Source: Virgibacillus alimentarius
Lineage (GTDB): Bacteria; Bacillota; Bacilli; Bacillales; Amphibacillaceae
NCBI RefSeq assembly: GCF_000709085.1
Contig: NZ_JFBD01000019.1
Location: 46,832-110,831, forward strand
Direction of reading: 5' to 3'
Length of the DNA: 64,000 nt
Shown here: one piece after another, positions 36,364 through 45,235 of the stretch
Position numbering within the stretch: position 1 is the first letter of the stretch
Layout of the letters: every line of letters begins with the position of its first letter
Made by a program: the position numbers and the translations under genes
The notes under the pieces: model-generated
What the model saw: the letters and a program-made list of their open reading frames with translations, nothing else
Database searches by the model: none
Told to the model about the DNA's origin: nothing

Positions 36364-37536
36364 CTATTTCGTTTTATGAATATATTGCCGCATATGGTCT
36401 TTCATACCAGCCAAACAAATTTTAGCGGGATCTTGATCGGTATCAAGCTCAATGGACGTGCCATCTTTAGGCAACGTTTCAGCGAAAATTTGTTCATATT
36501 CAGAAACGGATACTTCCGTTCTTGCTGAAAATAATTCCGTATGTTGTCTCGTATTTAAATAATTTCGGTAATTCGGCTGCAATATACCGGTAAAGAATTC
36601 TCCTACAGCACCTGACCCGTAGCTGAATAAACCAATTCTTGAGCCGGCAGCTAAATCTTCTTTTTGTTCTAAGAGAGAAAGTAGCGCCAGATATAACGAA
36701 CCAGTGTAAATATTTCCGATATTTCTGCTATACTGCGTACTGATTTTATAGTTTGAAAGTAATCGCTCTTGCGTTTCTTCTGCCGTTTCATCCAATACCG
36801 TTTTTAATGCCTTATAACCCATTTTTGTATATGGTAAATGATAACAAATTGCCTCAAAATCCTGAAGCGCTAGACCACTTTTTTCTTTATATTTCCCCCA
36901 TATTTTTGAAAAAAATGAAATGTATTGTTCATTCGAGAGCTTTCCGTCTACAAGTGCCATTTCCGAATAAACTGGCCGCCAAAAGTCCATAACATCAGCG
37001 GTTAAATAAGCACTATGTTCTTCAAGTTTCATAATCTTTGGTTCTGCGCTAATGACCATGGCGATAGCTCCAGCACCTTGTGTCGCTTCACCTGAAGTTT
37101 TTAATCCGTATCTGGCAATATCAGCTCCGAGCACCAATACTTTGCTGCTCGGATTTAATGCAATATGTCCTTTTGCCATTTGGATGGCTGCCGTTGCACC
37201 GTAACATGCCTGTTTCACTTCTACTGTTCGTGCCCAAGGGTTCATTCCAAGCAAATGATGGATGTAGACACCGGCAGACTTTGAGTGATCAACCCCTGTC
37301 TCTGTGCCAAAAATGACAAAATCGATCTTTTCCTTATCTGCCTCAGTCAAAATATCAAGCGCTGCATTGGCTGCTAATGTCACCGTATCTTGAGTAATTG
37401 GTGCAACTGCCATTTTCTCTTGTCCAATCCCAATTGTAAATTTTTCTGGCTCTACCTCTCTTGAGACAGCTAATTTGTTCATATCTACATATAAATGAGG
37501 TGCATAGAAGCCAATTTTATCTATTCCAATATCCAA
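36364..37536 (-). CDS. mvaS: Hydroxymethylglutaryl-CoA synthase
   Basis: The 390-residue thiolase-fold enzyme condenses acetyl-CoA with acetoacetyl-CoA to HMG-CoA, first committed step of the mevalonate pathway. The catalytic acid is in GTETGVDHSKS near 77, the nucleophile Cys in EVKQACYGATAA near 110 and the His in CYHLPYTKMG near 230. The order and length match bacterial MvaS (388-390 residues). Start is TTG at 37536, with AAAGGAG seven bases upstream. Other mevalonate genes are not in view. PksG-like polyketide HMG synthases are related but occur in PKS clusters. Confidence 0.9.
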   Translation of the reverse strand: MDIGIDKIGFYAPHLYVDMNKLAVSREVEPEKFTIGIGQEKMAVAPITQDTVTLAANAALDILTEADKEKIDFVIFGTETGVDHSKSAGVYIHHLLGMNPWARTVEVKQACYGATAAIQMAKGHIALNPSSKVLVLGADIARYGLKTSGEATQGAGAIAMVISAEPKIMKLEEHSAYLTADVMDFWRPVYSEMALVDGKLSNEQYISFFSKIWGKYKEKSGLALQDFEAICYHLPYTKMGYKALKTVLDETAEETQERLLSNYKISTQYSRNIGNIYTGSLYLALLSLLEQKEDLAAGSRIGLFSYGSGAVGEFFTGILQPNYRNYLNTRQHTELFSARTEVSVSEYEQIFAETLPKDGTSIELDTDQDPAKICLAGMKDHMRQYIHKTK

Positions 37537-37660
37537 TGTCCTGCTCCTTTGCTTTCAGTTATTCTAACAAGTGATAATTTTCACAAGTAAACTTTTATAT
37601 GATTAAACATTCTAATGATAATATAATTTAATAGGAAAAACAATCATTTGTGAAAAATTA

Positions 37661-37690
37661 GCGAACAGTGCCTGGCACTGTTCGCTTTTT
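37661..37690. terminator. Perfect T-centred hairpin terminator after the DUF3967-like gene
   Basis: Twelve-base arms GCGAACAGTGCC/GGCACTGTTCGC around a single T, flanked by T-rich tracts (TTTTT on plus; AATTTTTC on minus). Same palindrome core as at 31021. Confidence 0.8.
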
Positions 37691-38357
37691 AATCGTGTTC
37701 AAGCTCAAATTCCCGTTTTAAATATGTTTCAAAACGTTCATCAACATATTCTTTTATAAATTGATCACGTTTGTCTATGTCTTCTGCTTTCCGGAATAAA
37801 CCAACGCGTTTCTTTCGTTGCTCCATTGGCTGCCTCTGCCAAAGAGCCATCGCTTCTTTTTCCAGAATTCTATTAACCTTACGTTCAATCATAATTTGGT
37901 TGAAACGATCGATCCGTTTCTCTTCTGGTTGGTCAAGCTGCTTTATTTCTTCACTTTTTACATTTTGATTTTCTAGTATATTCCTTATATAATCCAACTG
38001 TTCTTGGAGTTGCTTTAATAGTTGCTTATTAAACTCATTTTGCTGCTGTCTAAATTCCTCAAAATTCATAGGAGAATCGAGGTTTCTAGGCCGACTCATT
38101 GTATCTTCTTGATTGTCATCTACTGTAAATGCATATTCATTGGACAAAATACTTTTAATTTCCGTTGTTTCATAATCTTTTCCATAAAGATATGCGATTC
38201 GCTGCAGAATTTCAATCGTTTCAGGATGATACTTTTTTCCTCTGCCTCTTTGTTCCCAGCGGAAATGTTCTTCAAAGTTGTTTAAATATCTTCTAGTAGT
38301 AGTTTCTGGAATTTCAGTCCGTTTACTTAACTGACTTACCGAAAACCATTCCTCCAC
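37689..38357 (-). CDS. MerR-like helix-turn-helix protein with coiled coil (DUF3967-like)
   Basis: The 222-residue protein starts with a MerR/RacA-like DNA-binding domain (WFSVSQLSKRTEIPETTTRRYLNNF) followed by EILQRIAYLYGKDYETTEIKSIL. A long glutamine-rich coiled coil spans residues ~100-150. The basic C-terminus resembles DUF3967. Start GTG at 38357, 5 bases after AAAGGAGAGG, is preferred over an ATG six codons upstream. Three 11-bp-spaced ATTCA repeats just upstream may be its binding site. The layout is like plasmid- or chromosome-anchoring proteins, but no function is proven. Confidence 0.7.
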   Translation of the reverse strand: MEEWFSVSQLSKRTEIPETTTRRYLNNFEEHFRWEQRGRGKKYHPETIEILQRIAYLYGKDYETTEIKSILSNEYAFTVDDNQEDTMSRPRNLDSPMNFEEFRQQQNEFNKQLLKQLQEQLDYIRNILENQNVKSEEIKQLDQPEEKRIDRFNQIMIERKVNRILEKEAMALWQRQPMEQRKKRVGLFRKAEDIDKRDQFIKEYVDERFETYLKREFELEHD

Positions 38358-38373
38358 GAACACCTCTCCTTTC

Positions 38374-38404
38374 ATTCATTCAACCACCATTCAACCGCCA
38401 TTCA
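38374..38404. repeat. Tandem ATTCAACC(A/G)CC repeats before the DUF3967-like gene
   Basis: ATTCA at 38378, 38389 and 38400 with 11-bp periodicity, separated by ACCACC and ACCGCC; an additional overlapping ATTCA is at 38374. One helical turn apart, so one face of DNA. Likely an operator or iteron-like site. Confidence 0.6.
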
Positions 38405-38541
38405 TTGACACCCTTATTTTAACATGAATGAGTCTATGTGTCTTGCAAATTTTGTAATTTTTTGTAGATGATGGCCAAAGCAAAGACCTTTATATTTTCT
38501 TTTTGTTTCCAAAAAGGTCCCCGTTCTTTTTTTGTTCATGT

Positions 38542-38767
38542 TCATTTCGGATCTTTAAATTCAAATGCTTCTGCTTTTTCCAGGTCCACTATTGTTGCCT
38601 CTCCTACTAGCAATTTTTGAAGCTCCGAAGTTTACTTTAGCTTCTTGAATTCCAGGCAATTCTTTTACATTTTCCTCGAATATTTTCGCGCAATTCGCAT
38701 AATCAAGTCCTTGTATACGATAGTTCTTAACTTTACTTTCGGCTAATTGTTCTACTTGACTCGTCAT
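38542..38767 (-). pseudogene. cadA: Broken cadA-type HMA domain
   Basis: The frame reads MTSQVEQLAESKVKNYRIQGL, then ELPGIQEAKVNFGASKIA, as in the N-terminal metal-binding domain of Cd2+/Zn2+ ATPase CadA. A frameshift follows and the sequence VGEATIVDLEKAEAFEF continues the CadA pattern in another frame before a stop. The rest of the ATPase is absent. The first metal Cys of the CxxC box is Tyr (LDYANC), so even the remnant would not bind metal in the usual way. An ancestral ATPase was lost and only this piece remains. Confidence 0.75.
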
Positions 38768-38827
38768 TCTTATTCAACTCCTTATTGTGGGTCACTGCAG
38801 TATCTTTTATGTCGATTTAAAACAACC

Positions 38828-38860
38828 AAAAAAGAATTGGCTCGGGTCCAATTCTTTTTT
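38828..38860. terminator. Bidirectional terminator near the MerR gene end
   Basis: Perfect stem AAAAAAGAATTGG/CCAATTCTTTTTT around a 7-base loop. On the minus strand it follows the MerR regulator at 38868. Confidence 0.9.
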
Positions 38861-38867
38861 CACTTGA

Positions 38868-39617
38868 TCAATCATGCTGTTTTCTATTTAAAAATATTTC
38901 TGAGGCAATTTCCATGAATTCTAAAACATCTGACTCAATAGGATAGAAACCTACCTTTTGTGATTTTTCAGGTGATTTCCTAACTTCCCACAGCTTCTTA
39001 AGAAAAGCATCGTTATCCCCAAAAGTTTCTTTTTGTTTTTCATGTATGCGCCTAATGATACGTTGTACTTCAGGTGCTTGAGCCCCTTTTGACATATGCT
39101 GTTTTAATTGCCCTAACAAAGAAACCCATTCAAGTGTATCCGGATCCCCGCTATTAACATTTGGCAGAAGATCTAATAATTCTTTTTCATCTTCATTAAA
39201 TAATTGATTTCTAAATTCCATTCGCTGATCCATATTACGCTTATATAACTCTATTAGTTTTTGCATATCGATTAAGTTAATATCTCCATCCATTGTCAGA
39301 CTGTTCATTAAGCCTTTAATGGTTGACTCAATTTCTTCCAGTTTATCCTTTTCTTTTTGAATATAGGTTAATTGATTTTGCAGACAGCTAACCCAATCCC
39401 ACTGATGATCAAAGAGCATATTTTTAATTTCCTGCAGACTGAATCCTAATGTCTTTAAAAATTGGATCTCCTGGAGTTTGGCAAGTTCCTTTTTACCGTA
39501 CAGTCTATGTCCGCCCTCTGTTTTACCTGCCGGGTGCAATAGGCCAATTTGGTCATAATAACGTAATGTTCTTACTGTTATGCCAGTCTGTTTTGTCACT
39601 TCCTTTATCGAAATCAA
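38868..39617 (-). CDS. MerR-family regulator with C-terminal TipAS-like domain
   Basis: From the TTG at 39617 (GGAGG seven bases before) the protein has 249 residues. The N-terminal MerR HTH (VTKQTGITVRTLRYYDQIGLL then GGHRLYGKKEL) is followed by a coiled coil and a C-terminal region with LNEEE-like features (FRNQLFNEDEKELLDLLPNVNSGD) similar to TipAS, which binds multiple small molecules. It overlaps nothing, and is preceded by a membrane protein gene 17 bp upstream. Which inducer it senses is unknown. Confidence 0.8.
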   Translation of the reverse strand: MISIKEVTKQTGITVRTLRYYDQIGLLHPAGKTEGGHRLYGKKELAKLQEIQFLKTLGFSLQEIKNMLFDHQWDWVSCLQNQLTYIQKEKDKLEEIESTIKGLMNSLTMDGDINLIDMQKLIELYKRNMDQRMEFRNQLFNEDEKELLDLLPNVNSGDPDTLEWVSLLGQLKQHMSKGAQAPEVQRIIRRIHEKQKETFGDNDAFLKKLWEVRKSPEKSQKVGFYPIESDVLEFMEIASEIFLNRKQHD

Positions 39618-39634
39618 ATCATCCACCTCCACTA

Positions 39635-40300
39635 CTATGCACTCGGATTTTTCTTATCCTTTTCAGGAAAAATGGTATAGTACCAAGCATTGATTGTATC
39701 AGCTGCGAAGACAATTCCCCATATTACGCTAATTGGATAAATTACCTCTTTCTGATACGGACCATTTTCCGGTACGCCATCCATTTCCTTCATCCAAGAC
39801 CAGTCTGATAAAACTTCTGCTAGTGAACGGGAATGATCTCCGAAATATACCCAAAAAAAGGAATGAACCACAACAAATACAAATGTATGAACATACCAGC
39901 CTAGCCTATATTTACGAGCGATAAAACGTGGATCATTTTCACGCCTCATAATGCGACGATCTTTTTCTGTAAGTAATTCCACTCCTTTCCACTTTCCAAT
40001 TTTTTGCTTCATAAATCGGTCCAGTTTTTTAAAGTCGGAAATACCAAACGTGCAGGCATATAATATGAAGAATGTTATAATAATCTGGAATGTTTCAATC
40101 TCTCCTGTTTTTTTATATACCCCAAATGCCAAGACACCCTCCAGCATTGTCCCGGCAATAAATATAAATAAAAACAACATACCCAAAGCTTGTCGCCTAA
40201 AAGCATAACGTATCACTAAAAATAAGATGAGTGAAAGCCATGAAAAAATTTCAAGACTAATAAATATCTCCCACTGATACGGAATAATCACATCGGCCAT
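39635..40300 (-). CDS. Polytopic membrane protein of unknown function
   Basis: This 221-residue protein has about six hydrophobic segments, with a basic loop KKLDRFMKQKIGKW in the middle and RENDPRFIARKYRLGWYVH near 140. I recognise no family. The ATG at 40300 follows GGGGAG; a TTG two codons earlier is possible. It precedes the MerR gene by 17 bp and is probably its co-transcribed partner, so a regulated membrane stress protein is plausible. Confidence 0.65.
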   Translation of the reverse strand: MADVIIPYQWEIFISLEIFSWLSLILFLVIRYAFRRQALGMLFLFIFIAGTMLEGVLAFGVYKKTGEIETFQIIITFFILYACTFGISDFKKLDRFMKQKIGKWKGVELLTEKDRRIMRRENDPRFIARKYRLGWYVHTFVFVVVHSFFWVYFGDHSRSLAEVLSDWSWMKEMDGVPENGPYQKEVIYPISVIWGIVFAADTINAWYYTIFPEKDKKNPSA

Positions 40301-40498
40301 ATGCAATGTCTCCCCTGCGTATTTTTTCTTATGGACATCGAATGATATTTTCTAGTCCAAAATGGAAATGTAATATCAGTATACAAGATGACGTTACGTC
40401 AGTTTCAATCCTTTATTTGAAAAGAATAGCACTAAATTTTCAACAAATTATTCGAAACTATAACATTCCTGTATAGGAGAATCGTACGTAACAGGTAA

Positions 40499-41314
40499 CT
40501 ATCCAAGTGCTACATCAAGAATCATCATAACCGTAAAACCGATCATCACGCTTATCGACGCAAGGTCCTTATTCCCTTCTTCTTGTGAACCCGGAATAAC
40601 TTCTTCAACTACAACAAAAATCATTGCACCTGCTGCAAAGCTCAATGCATAAGGTAACAGAGGTTGAATAAAAGTTACAGCTAATGCTCCTATAACCCCC
40701 GCGAAAGGTTCAACCATACCGGAAGCCTGTCCATACATAAAGCTTTTTTCACGCGACATCCCTCCGCGCCGAAGTGGCATTGAAACAGCAAGACCCTCGG
40801 GAAAATTCTGAATGCCTATACCAATCGCAAGCGCAATGGCTCCCGAAAGTGATGCAGTTGGTAAATCAACGGCAACCGCCCCGAAGGCAACCCCAACCGC
40901 AAGACCTTCGGGAATATTATGTAATGTAATGGCTAAAACGAGTAAGGTACTGCGCTTCTTTTGATCTGCGTGAATTCCTTCTGCCTGATCCATCGAAGAA
41001 GTTGGATGGAGATGCGGGAGTACTTTATCAGCAATCCACAGGAAAATACCCCCAAGCATAAAACCAATCGAGACGGGAGCCCATCCAGGGACACTTCTCC
41101 CTTCTGCCATATCAAGAGCCGGTGAAAGCAAAGACCAAAAACTCGCAGCGATCATGACGCCACCAGCAAAGCCTAACATACTATCCATAAATCGCTGGTT
41201 AAACCCTTTTGTTGTAAACACCAAAGCAGCACCTAAGGCTGTCATCCCCCATGTAAACAATGTTGCAATCAATGCTTGCAAGATTGGGTGGAATTCTAAA
41301 AAATGAGAAATCAT
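40499..41314 (-). CDS. ZIP-family metal transporter (ZupT-like)
   Basis: The 271-residue permease has eight helices with [11 protein letters not shown] near 143 and [11 protein letters not shown] near 179, the two conserved metal-ligand motifs of the ZIP family. A His-containing loop, [17 protein letters not shown], lies near 110. It imports Zn2+, Fe2+ or Mn2+ across the cytoplasmic membrane. The GTG at 41323 is inside the AAGGAG site, so the ATG at 41314 is used. It stands alone and lies upstream of the membrane protein/MerR pair. Confidence 0.88.
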   Translation of the reverse strand: MISHFLEFHPILQALIATLFTWGMTALGAALVFTTKGFNQRFMDSMLGFAGGVMIAASFWSLLSPALDMAEGRSVPGWAPVSIGFMLGGIFLWIADKVLPHLHPTSSMDQAEGIHADQKKRSTLLVLAITLHNIPEGLAVGVAFGAVAVDLPTASLSGAIALAIGIGIQNFPEGLAVSMPLRRGGMSREKSFMYGQASGMVEPFAGVIGALAVTFIQPLLPYALSFAAGAMIFVVVEEVIPGSQEEGNKDLASISVMIGFTVMMILDVALG

Positions 41315-41361
41315 ATTTGTCACTCCTTCTGTTCAGTATACCAATTCATCTTTTTAAACGC

Positions 41362-41727
41362 TCATCTATTTGACCTCTTCCATTCATCCAATTTTTCAAT
41401 CCACACCCTAATTAACGCTCGTAGCTTTTTTGTCTCCATCTCGTAGGGTGGATATGTCTCGACATCAGCATCATCTTCAAACAAATCGTAAATTACCGTT
41501 GTATCAGCCTTAATAATAAGTCCACATCTATTTCCGCCAGACTCCACGCATTCTGTTACACCTGTTAACACACGCTCAATAGCTTCTAGGACACTATCAT
41601 CAACAAGACGAGCGTCAGCCATGAGAAACTCACCGACAATTTTCATTTCAGGTTGATCAAATTCGATCGTTAATATTTTCTTTTCTTGTGAGCCATTTTT
41701 CAATGTAATTTCCCGAAATTGATACAT
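41362..41727 (-). CDS. Candidate immunity protein for the EndoU lipoprotein
   Basis: This 121-residue acidic cytosolic protein is not recognised. It begins with MYQFREITLKNGSQEKK and has acidic clusters (FEDDADVETYPPYE). It lies 3 bp after the EndoU gene, with its ribosome site GGAGGATAG inside the end of that gene, as toxin-immunity pairs do. It has no signal peptide. A nuclease inhibitor role is therefore inferred from position only. Small EndoU immunity proteins are diverse, so an unrelated function is possible. Confidence 0.55.
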   Translation of the reverse strand: MYQFREITLKNGSQEKKILTIEFDQPEMKIVGEFLMADARLVDDSVLEAIERVLTGVTECVESGGNRCGLIIKADTTVIYDLFEDDADVETYPPYEMETKKLRALIRVWIEKLDEWKRSNR

Positions 41728-41730
41728 AAA

Positions 41731-42288
41731 CTATCCTCCTTCATAAACCGGAAATGCAGATATGATTTTCTCTTTCTGATCCAGGTACATGCTGATTTCC
41801 ATCCCCTCCGATGTTAGCCCTGCATATGTATTCCCGTTTATCCATGTTTTAGCCTCATATGCTTCATTAATCGCATCGACGACTTGCTGAGCATTCCATT
41901 CTTTCGGGAAAAAAGTAGATTTTCCACCATTTGATGTTTTCGAAACTCCATTCACCTCAATTTCCGCCTCATAAACACCGGATGCATTTGGTTTCGTTTC
42001 CGTACCCTGAACAATATTTCCTTTCTTTGTAGGAAATCCATCATAATGAAAACCAACCGCCTGGTTCCTTTGATTAACTTCCCCTTCAAATATATGTTCA
42101 AGCGCTCCGTCTTTGAAGTATTTTGTATCAAATAAGTCGGAAATAGATGTAATCGATGAGTCAGAAGTAGTGTTCTCTAATTCATTACTACCGTCACCGT
42201 TTTCTAGAATGCCCTCTACCGTACAGCCGAATAAAAGAAAGGTACTAAAAATCAAAATGATTATACTTTTCCATTTAGCAAACATCAT
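41731..42288 (-). CDS. EndoU-domain nuclease, predicted lipoprotein
   Basis: The 185-residue protein has a signal peptide with a lipobox-like FLLFGC (Cys22). Residues ~50-180 follow the bacterial EndoU family, with LEHIFEGEV (His65), AVGFHYDGFP (His81), VNGVSKTSN (Lys117) and a Tyr in the NTYAGLTSEG region near 154. Such nucleases are used as toxins in contact-dependent inhibition and polymorphic toxin systems. Here it is a stand-alone lipoprotein without the long toxin carrier. It precedes the candidate immunity gene by 3 bp. ATG 42288 follows GAGGACG. Whether it is secreted as a toxin or acts outside the cell on RNA is unknown. Confidence 0.75.
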   Translation of the reverse strand: MMFAKWKSIIILIFSTFLLFGCTVEGILENGDGSNELENTTSDSSITSISDLFDTKYFKDGALEHIFEGEVNQRNQAVGFHYDGFPTKKGNIVQGTETKPNASGVYEAEIEVNGVSKTSNGGKSTFFPKEWNAQQVVDAINEAYEAKTWINGNTYAGLTSEGMEISMYLDQKEKIISAFPVYEGG

Positions 42289-42360
42289 TTTTCACGTCCT
42301 CATAAAAATCTTGTATTATCAATATAGTCAATTTGACGATGATGTCAATATCGGATAAAA

Positions 42361-42398
42361 AATAATCTCTTACATGCCTATTAGCAAGAAGAGATTAT
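42361..42398 (-). terminator. Terminator of the small hydrophilic gene
   Basis: Stem ATAATCTCTT/AAGAGATTAT around a 17-base loop, followed on the minus strand by a T-run. Confidence 0.75.
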
Positions 42399-42407
42399 CT
42401 TTTAATT

Positions 42408-42560
42408 TTATCCTCTTTTTCTTTTGTTTTTCTTATTTTCTAAATTAAGAAACTCACTATCTTCTGCAAACTCTGCATCATTTCTGCCAATCTTATTGTT
42501 TTTATTCTTATTATTTTGCCGTCCTTTATCTTTGTTACGATTTTTATTTTGCTCTGACAT
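42408..42560 (-). CDS. Small hydrophilic protein, unknown
   Basis: A 50-residue Asn/Lys-rich protein from ATG 42560, with AGGAGG nine bases upstream. The longer open frame in the region has no better start. No membrane segment or signal is present. The composition (NKNRNKDKGRQNNKNKNN then EFAEDSEF) resembles small spore- or stress-associated basic proteins, but the family is not recognised. Confidence 0.6.
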   Translation of the reverse strand: MSEQNKNRNKDKGRQNNKNKNNKIGRNDAEFAEDSEFLNLENKKNKRKRG

Positions 42561-42709
42561 GTCTACGTCCTCCTGTCCTATTTCTTCACGTATAGGTTGT
42601 CCAAATTCAAATAAAATAATCGCGTTATTCTTTCGTTTCATGTATCCTAACATTAATGGAAATTTACTTTCCATCATGATCAAAAATATCTAAAATGGCA
42701 GGGATCCTT

Positions 42710-43084
42710 ATGCAAAAACTAACTTTTCACCCAGCATGGGAGAAGACATTATCTGTAAAAGATAAAGAGCAAATCGAACAATCCTTTCATCATACACGCT
42801 TTTCCAGCTGCAGTATTCACTTCACACCTTTATGGGAAGCAATCAATCATAAAGGAGAACTGCTAGTCACGGTAATCATTCATAACTCGACTGATGGACC
42901 AGTTCTTTTCCATCACCAACAATTCATTTACGAAAAAAATAGAACAGTCATCGCATCATCCAATTTCTCACTTCCTTCACAAGTGCAAAAGGAAACAAGC
43001 ATGCCTTGGACATTCATTTTTCCATCTGGCACATTTACAGACGCCTCCGAAATAAAAGGTGGTGAAATAACTATGAAAGAATAG
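42710..43084 (+). CDS. SLAP-domain protein
   Basis: The 124-residue protein begins with MQKLTFHPAWEKTLSVKDKE, the SLAP (accessory Sec system S-layer assembly) signature, and continues EIEQSF-like and VTVIIHNSTDGPVLFHHQQFIY. It is a single soluble domain with no signal peptide. Family members are associated with S-layer assembly and accessory secretion in Firmicutes. ATG 42710 has CAGGGATCC upstream, a weak site. It stands alone and reads opposite to its neighbours. Confidence 0.7.
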   Translation: MQKLTFHPAWEKTLSVKDKEQIEQSFHHTRFSSCSIHFTPLWEAINHKGELLVTVIIHNSTDGPVLFHHQQFIYEKNRTVIASSNFSLPSQVQKETSMPWTFIFPSGTFTDASEIKGGEITMKE

Positions 43085-43251
43085 ACAAGTTCATTTGTTT
43101 TTATCACTAAAAAAGATCAATCCCGCTTTCAATTCATGATCAAGATGTAAAAATCCGTATGAATAATAAGGAAGTATCCGTTTGCCCGGATTCATGAAGA
43201 TGACTTTTTTAAGTATCAAAAATAATGACATCTATAATTTTAATTTATAAC

Positions 43252-43284
43252 AAAAAAAGAATCGGACATTGGTATCCAATTCTT
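43252..43284 (-). terminator. Terminator of the queC-queD-queE operon
   Basis: Stem AAGAATTGGA/TCCGATTCTT with one mismatch on the minus strand, then a T-run, just after queE. Confidence 0.8.
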
Positions 43285-43311
43285 TTCCCTGTGTGTATCG
43301 CTTGTCTTTTT

Positions 43312-44034
43312 TCAAACGCCTCGCTTATTCCCCCATAAATACGTATGTAACTGTGGCAACACACGAACATCTTTGAATACTTCATCTTCCATTACAAGAT
43401 CAACCAGCTGTTCATATTTTTTCAGTAAATGAGTGATCAGTTGTTCATCATTTGTTTGCTCAATGTGTTCATTTCCAACCTGAAGGAAAAGTGCTGCATC
43501 AGGATAGCGTTGATGGACATCTTTCGCATAGTTAAAATCCGCATGATCAAAGATGACAATTTTCAAGCTATACATCCCTTGCTGTTTTTTATTTAATGCA
43601 TCAATAATAAAGTCCAGTTTTTCAAAGTCTGTTTTCATTCCTGAACTTGGCGGTTTCGGTGAAATTGTCAAATCATCAATTTGCGTAAACCAATCCTGCC
43701 ACTTACTTCCTTGGGTTTCTAGAGCTACTTGTATTTGCGTATCGTGCAGGATATCAACTAATTCACCCAGTTGACGCAACAAGGCCGGGTTCCCGCCAGA
43801 AATTGTAACATGATTGAATTTGTTTCCGCCCTTAGCTTTTAAAGCATCAAAAATTTCTTCTGGTTCCATCATTTGTATCAAATCTTTTTCTGAACCGTCC
43901 CAAGTAAATTTCGAATCACACCAGGAACACCCATAATCACAGCCTGCCGTCCGGACGAACATTGTTTTTCTTCCAATAACCATTCCTTCGCCTTGAATGG
44001 TTGGACCGAATATTTCAAGTACGGGTATCTTCAT
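43312..44034 (-). CDS. queE: 7-carboxy-7-deazaguanine synthase QueE
   Basis: The 240-residue radical SAM enzyme converts 6-carboxytetrahydropterin to 7-carboxy-7-deazaguanine in queuosine synthesis. The cluster-binding CDYGCSWC (CxxxCxxC) lies near residue 32 and the GGNPAL SAM motif near 80. It overlaps the queD stop codon (ATGA), so translation is coupled. The transcript is under the preQ1 riboswitch upstream of queC. Confidence 0.93.
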   Translation of the reverse strand: MKIPVLEIFGPTIQGEGMVIGRKTMFVRTAGCDYGCSWCDSKFTWDGSEKDLIQMMEPEEIFDALKAKGGNKFNHVTISGGNPALLRQLGELVDILHDTQIQVALETQGSKWQDWFTQIDDLTISPKPPSSGMKTDFEKLDFIIDALNKKQQGMYSLKIVIFDHADFNYAKDVHQRYPDAALFLQVGNEHIEQTNDEQLITHLLKKYEQLVDLVMEDEVFKDVRVLPQLHTYLWGNKRGV

Positions 44035-44468
44035 AATTTTTTTGCCTCCTTAGGACGGTAAACACAATAACTTGTAGGTGTCTCCCTAAGGAAAACTTGT
44101 AGGCACACAGGTTGATTCAAAAGTGTATTTAAATAATCCTGAACAATTTCATACGTAACACGTGCAATCACTTCGGTAGTCGGAAATGCTGTTGCATGGA
44201 TATCTGAAAAGGCTGAATCCTTATTCATTACGCCATGATCAAATCGTTTCTGGATCAATTCCTTGATTGTTCTAAAATTAACAAGAAAACCAGTATGATC
44301 CAGTTCATCCCCAGCAATGGTAATATTGGCGTAATACGTGTGTCCATGCATATATTGACAGATGCCTGCATCTTCATGGGGAACATAGTGAGCCGCGGAA
44401 AAATGAAAATCCTTATTTAATTCATATGCATACGAATGTGCAGTGACTGGATAGATCTGTTGCATCAT
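44031..44468 (-). CDS. queD: 6-carboxytetrahydropterin synthase QueD
   Basis: The 145-residue T-fold enzyme carries the zinc His residues in FHFSAAHYV near 22 and in [10 protein letters not shown] near 40, and the catalytic Cys in GICQYMHG. It converts dihydroneopterin triphosphate to 6-carboxytetrahydropterin. Its start overlaps the queC stop codon by four bases (ATGA), and its stop overlaps queE likewise. It is the middle gene of the operon. Confidence 0.93.
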   Translation of the reverse strand: MMQQIYPVTAHSYAYELNKDFHFSAAHYVPHEDAGICQYMHGHTYYANITIAGDELDHTGFLVNFRTIKELIQKRFDHGVMNKDSAFSDIHATAFPTTEVIARVTYEIVQDYLNTLLNQPVCLQVFLRETPTSYCVYRPKEAKKL

Positions 44469-45136
44469 TTAGCACTCACTCCTGCTCGTTTTTCCTCATA
44501 TTGCTTCAAACCTTTTTGCCTTAATTTGCATGATGGACATTCTCCACATCCGCTGCCTTTTAGTCCGTTATAACAAGTTAATGTATTTTCTTTGATATAC
44601 TCAAAAGCATGTAATTGATCACTAAGCTCCCAAACCTCAGCTTTGTCCAGCCACATTAATGGGGTATGAATAACAAACGAATCATCCATGGATAAATTTA
44701 ATGTGACATTCAATGATTTCATAAACGCATCCCGACAATCCGGATATCCGCTAAAATCCGTCTCGCTGACACCAGTAATTAAATGTTTAGCGTTGATTTG
44801 CTTTGCTAGTACCCCAGCAAATGAAAGAAACAACAGGTTTCTCCCTGGGACAAACGTCGATGGCAGTTCACCCTCATCTTCTGTAATGTCTAAATCATTC
44901 CTTGTAAGGGCGTTTGGTGCCAGCTGATTAAGTAAAGACATATCCAGTTCATGCTGAGGAACATCAAGTTCCTTGCAAATCTCCCTGGCACAGTCAAGTT
45001 CAGCAATATGCCGCTGCCCGTACCGGAACGTCACCGCTTCCACATGATCAAACTTTTCCAGTGCCCAGAACAGGCAAGTTGTACTATCTTGGCCACCACT
45101 GAAAACAACCACTGCTTTTTTATTGTCCATTTTCAT
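44465..45136 (-). CDS. queC: 7-cyano-7-deazaguanine synthase QueC
   Basis: The ATP-dependent enzyme forms preQ0 from 7-carboxy-7-deazaguanine. It carries the PP-loop [13 protein letters not shown] near residue 10 and a C-terminal zinc cluster [19 protein letters not shown] (four Cys). From ATG 45136 (with GGAGAGGAG upstream) it has 223 residues. The frame continues 26 codons upstream but without a suitable start. It is the first gene after the preQ1-I riboswitch and its terminator. Confidence 0.93.
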   Translation of the reverse strand: MKMDNKKAVVVFSGGQDSTTCLFWALEKFDHVEAVTFRYGQRHIAELDCAREICKELDVPQHELDMSLLNQLAPNALTRNDLDITEDEGELPSTFVPGRNLLFLSFAGVLAKQINAKHLITGVSETDFSGYPDCRDAFMKSLNVTLNLSMDDSFVIHTPLMWLDKAEVWELSDQLHAFEYIKENTLTCYNGLKGSGCGECPSCKLRQKGLKQYEEKRAGVSAK

Positions 45137-45189
45137 TCTCCTCTCCTTTTTAACAATGAAAAAAGAAAAGGCCGCCACCATTATTTCCA

Positions 45190-45228
45190 TCAAAAAATAA
45201 AAAAACAACACCAAGGAAGTTGTGCTGT
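45190..45228 (-). terminator. Intrinsic terminator of the preQ1 riboswitch
   Basis: On the minus strand ACAGCAC/GTGTTGT (with one G-T pair) around a 10-base loop, then seven T. It lies between aptamer and queC, as in termination-type riboswitches. Confidence 0.75.
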
Positions 45229-45235
45229 TTCTGTC

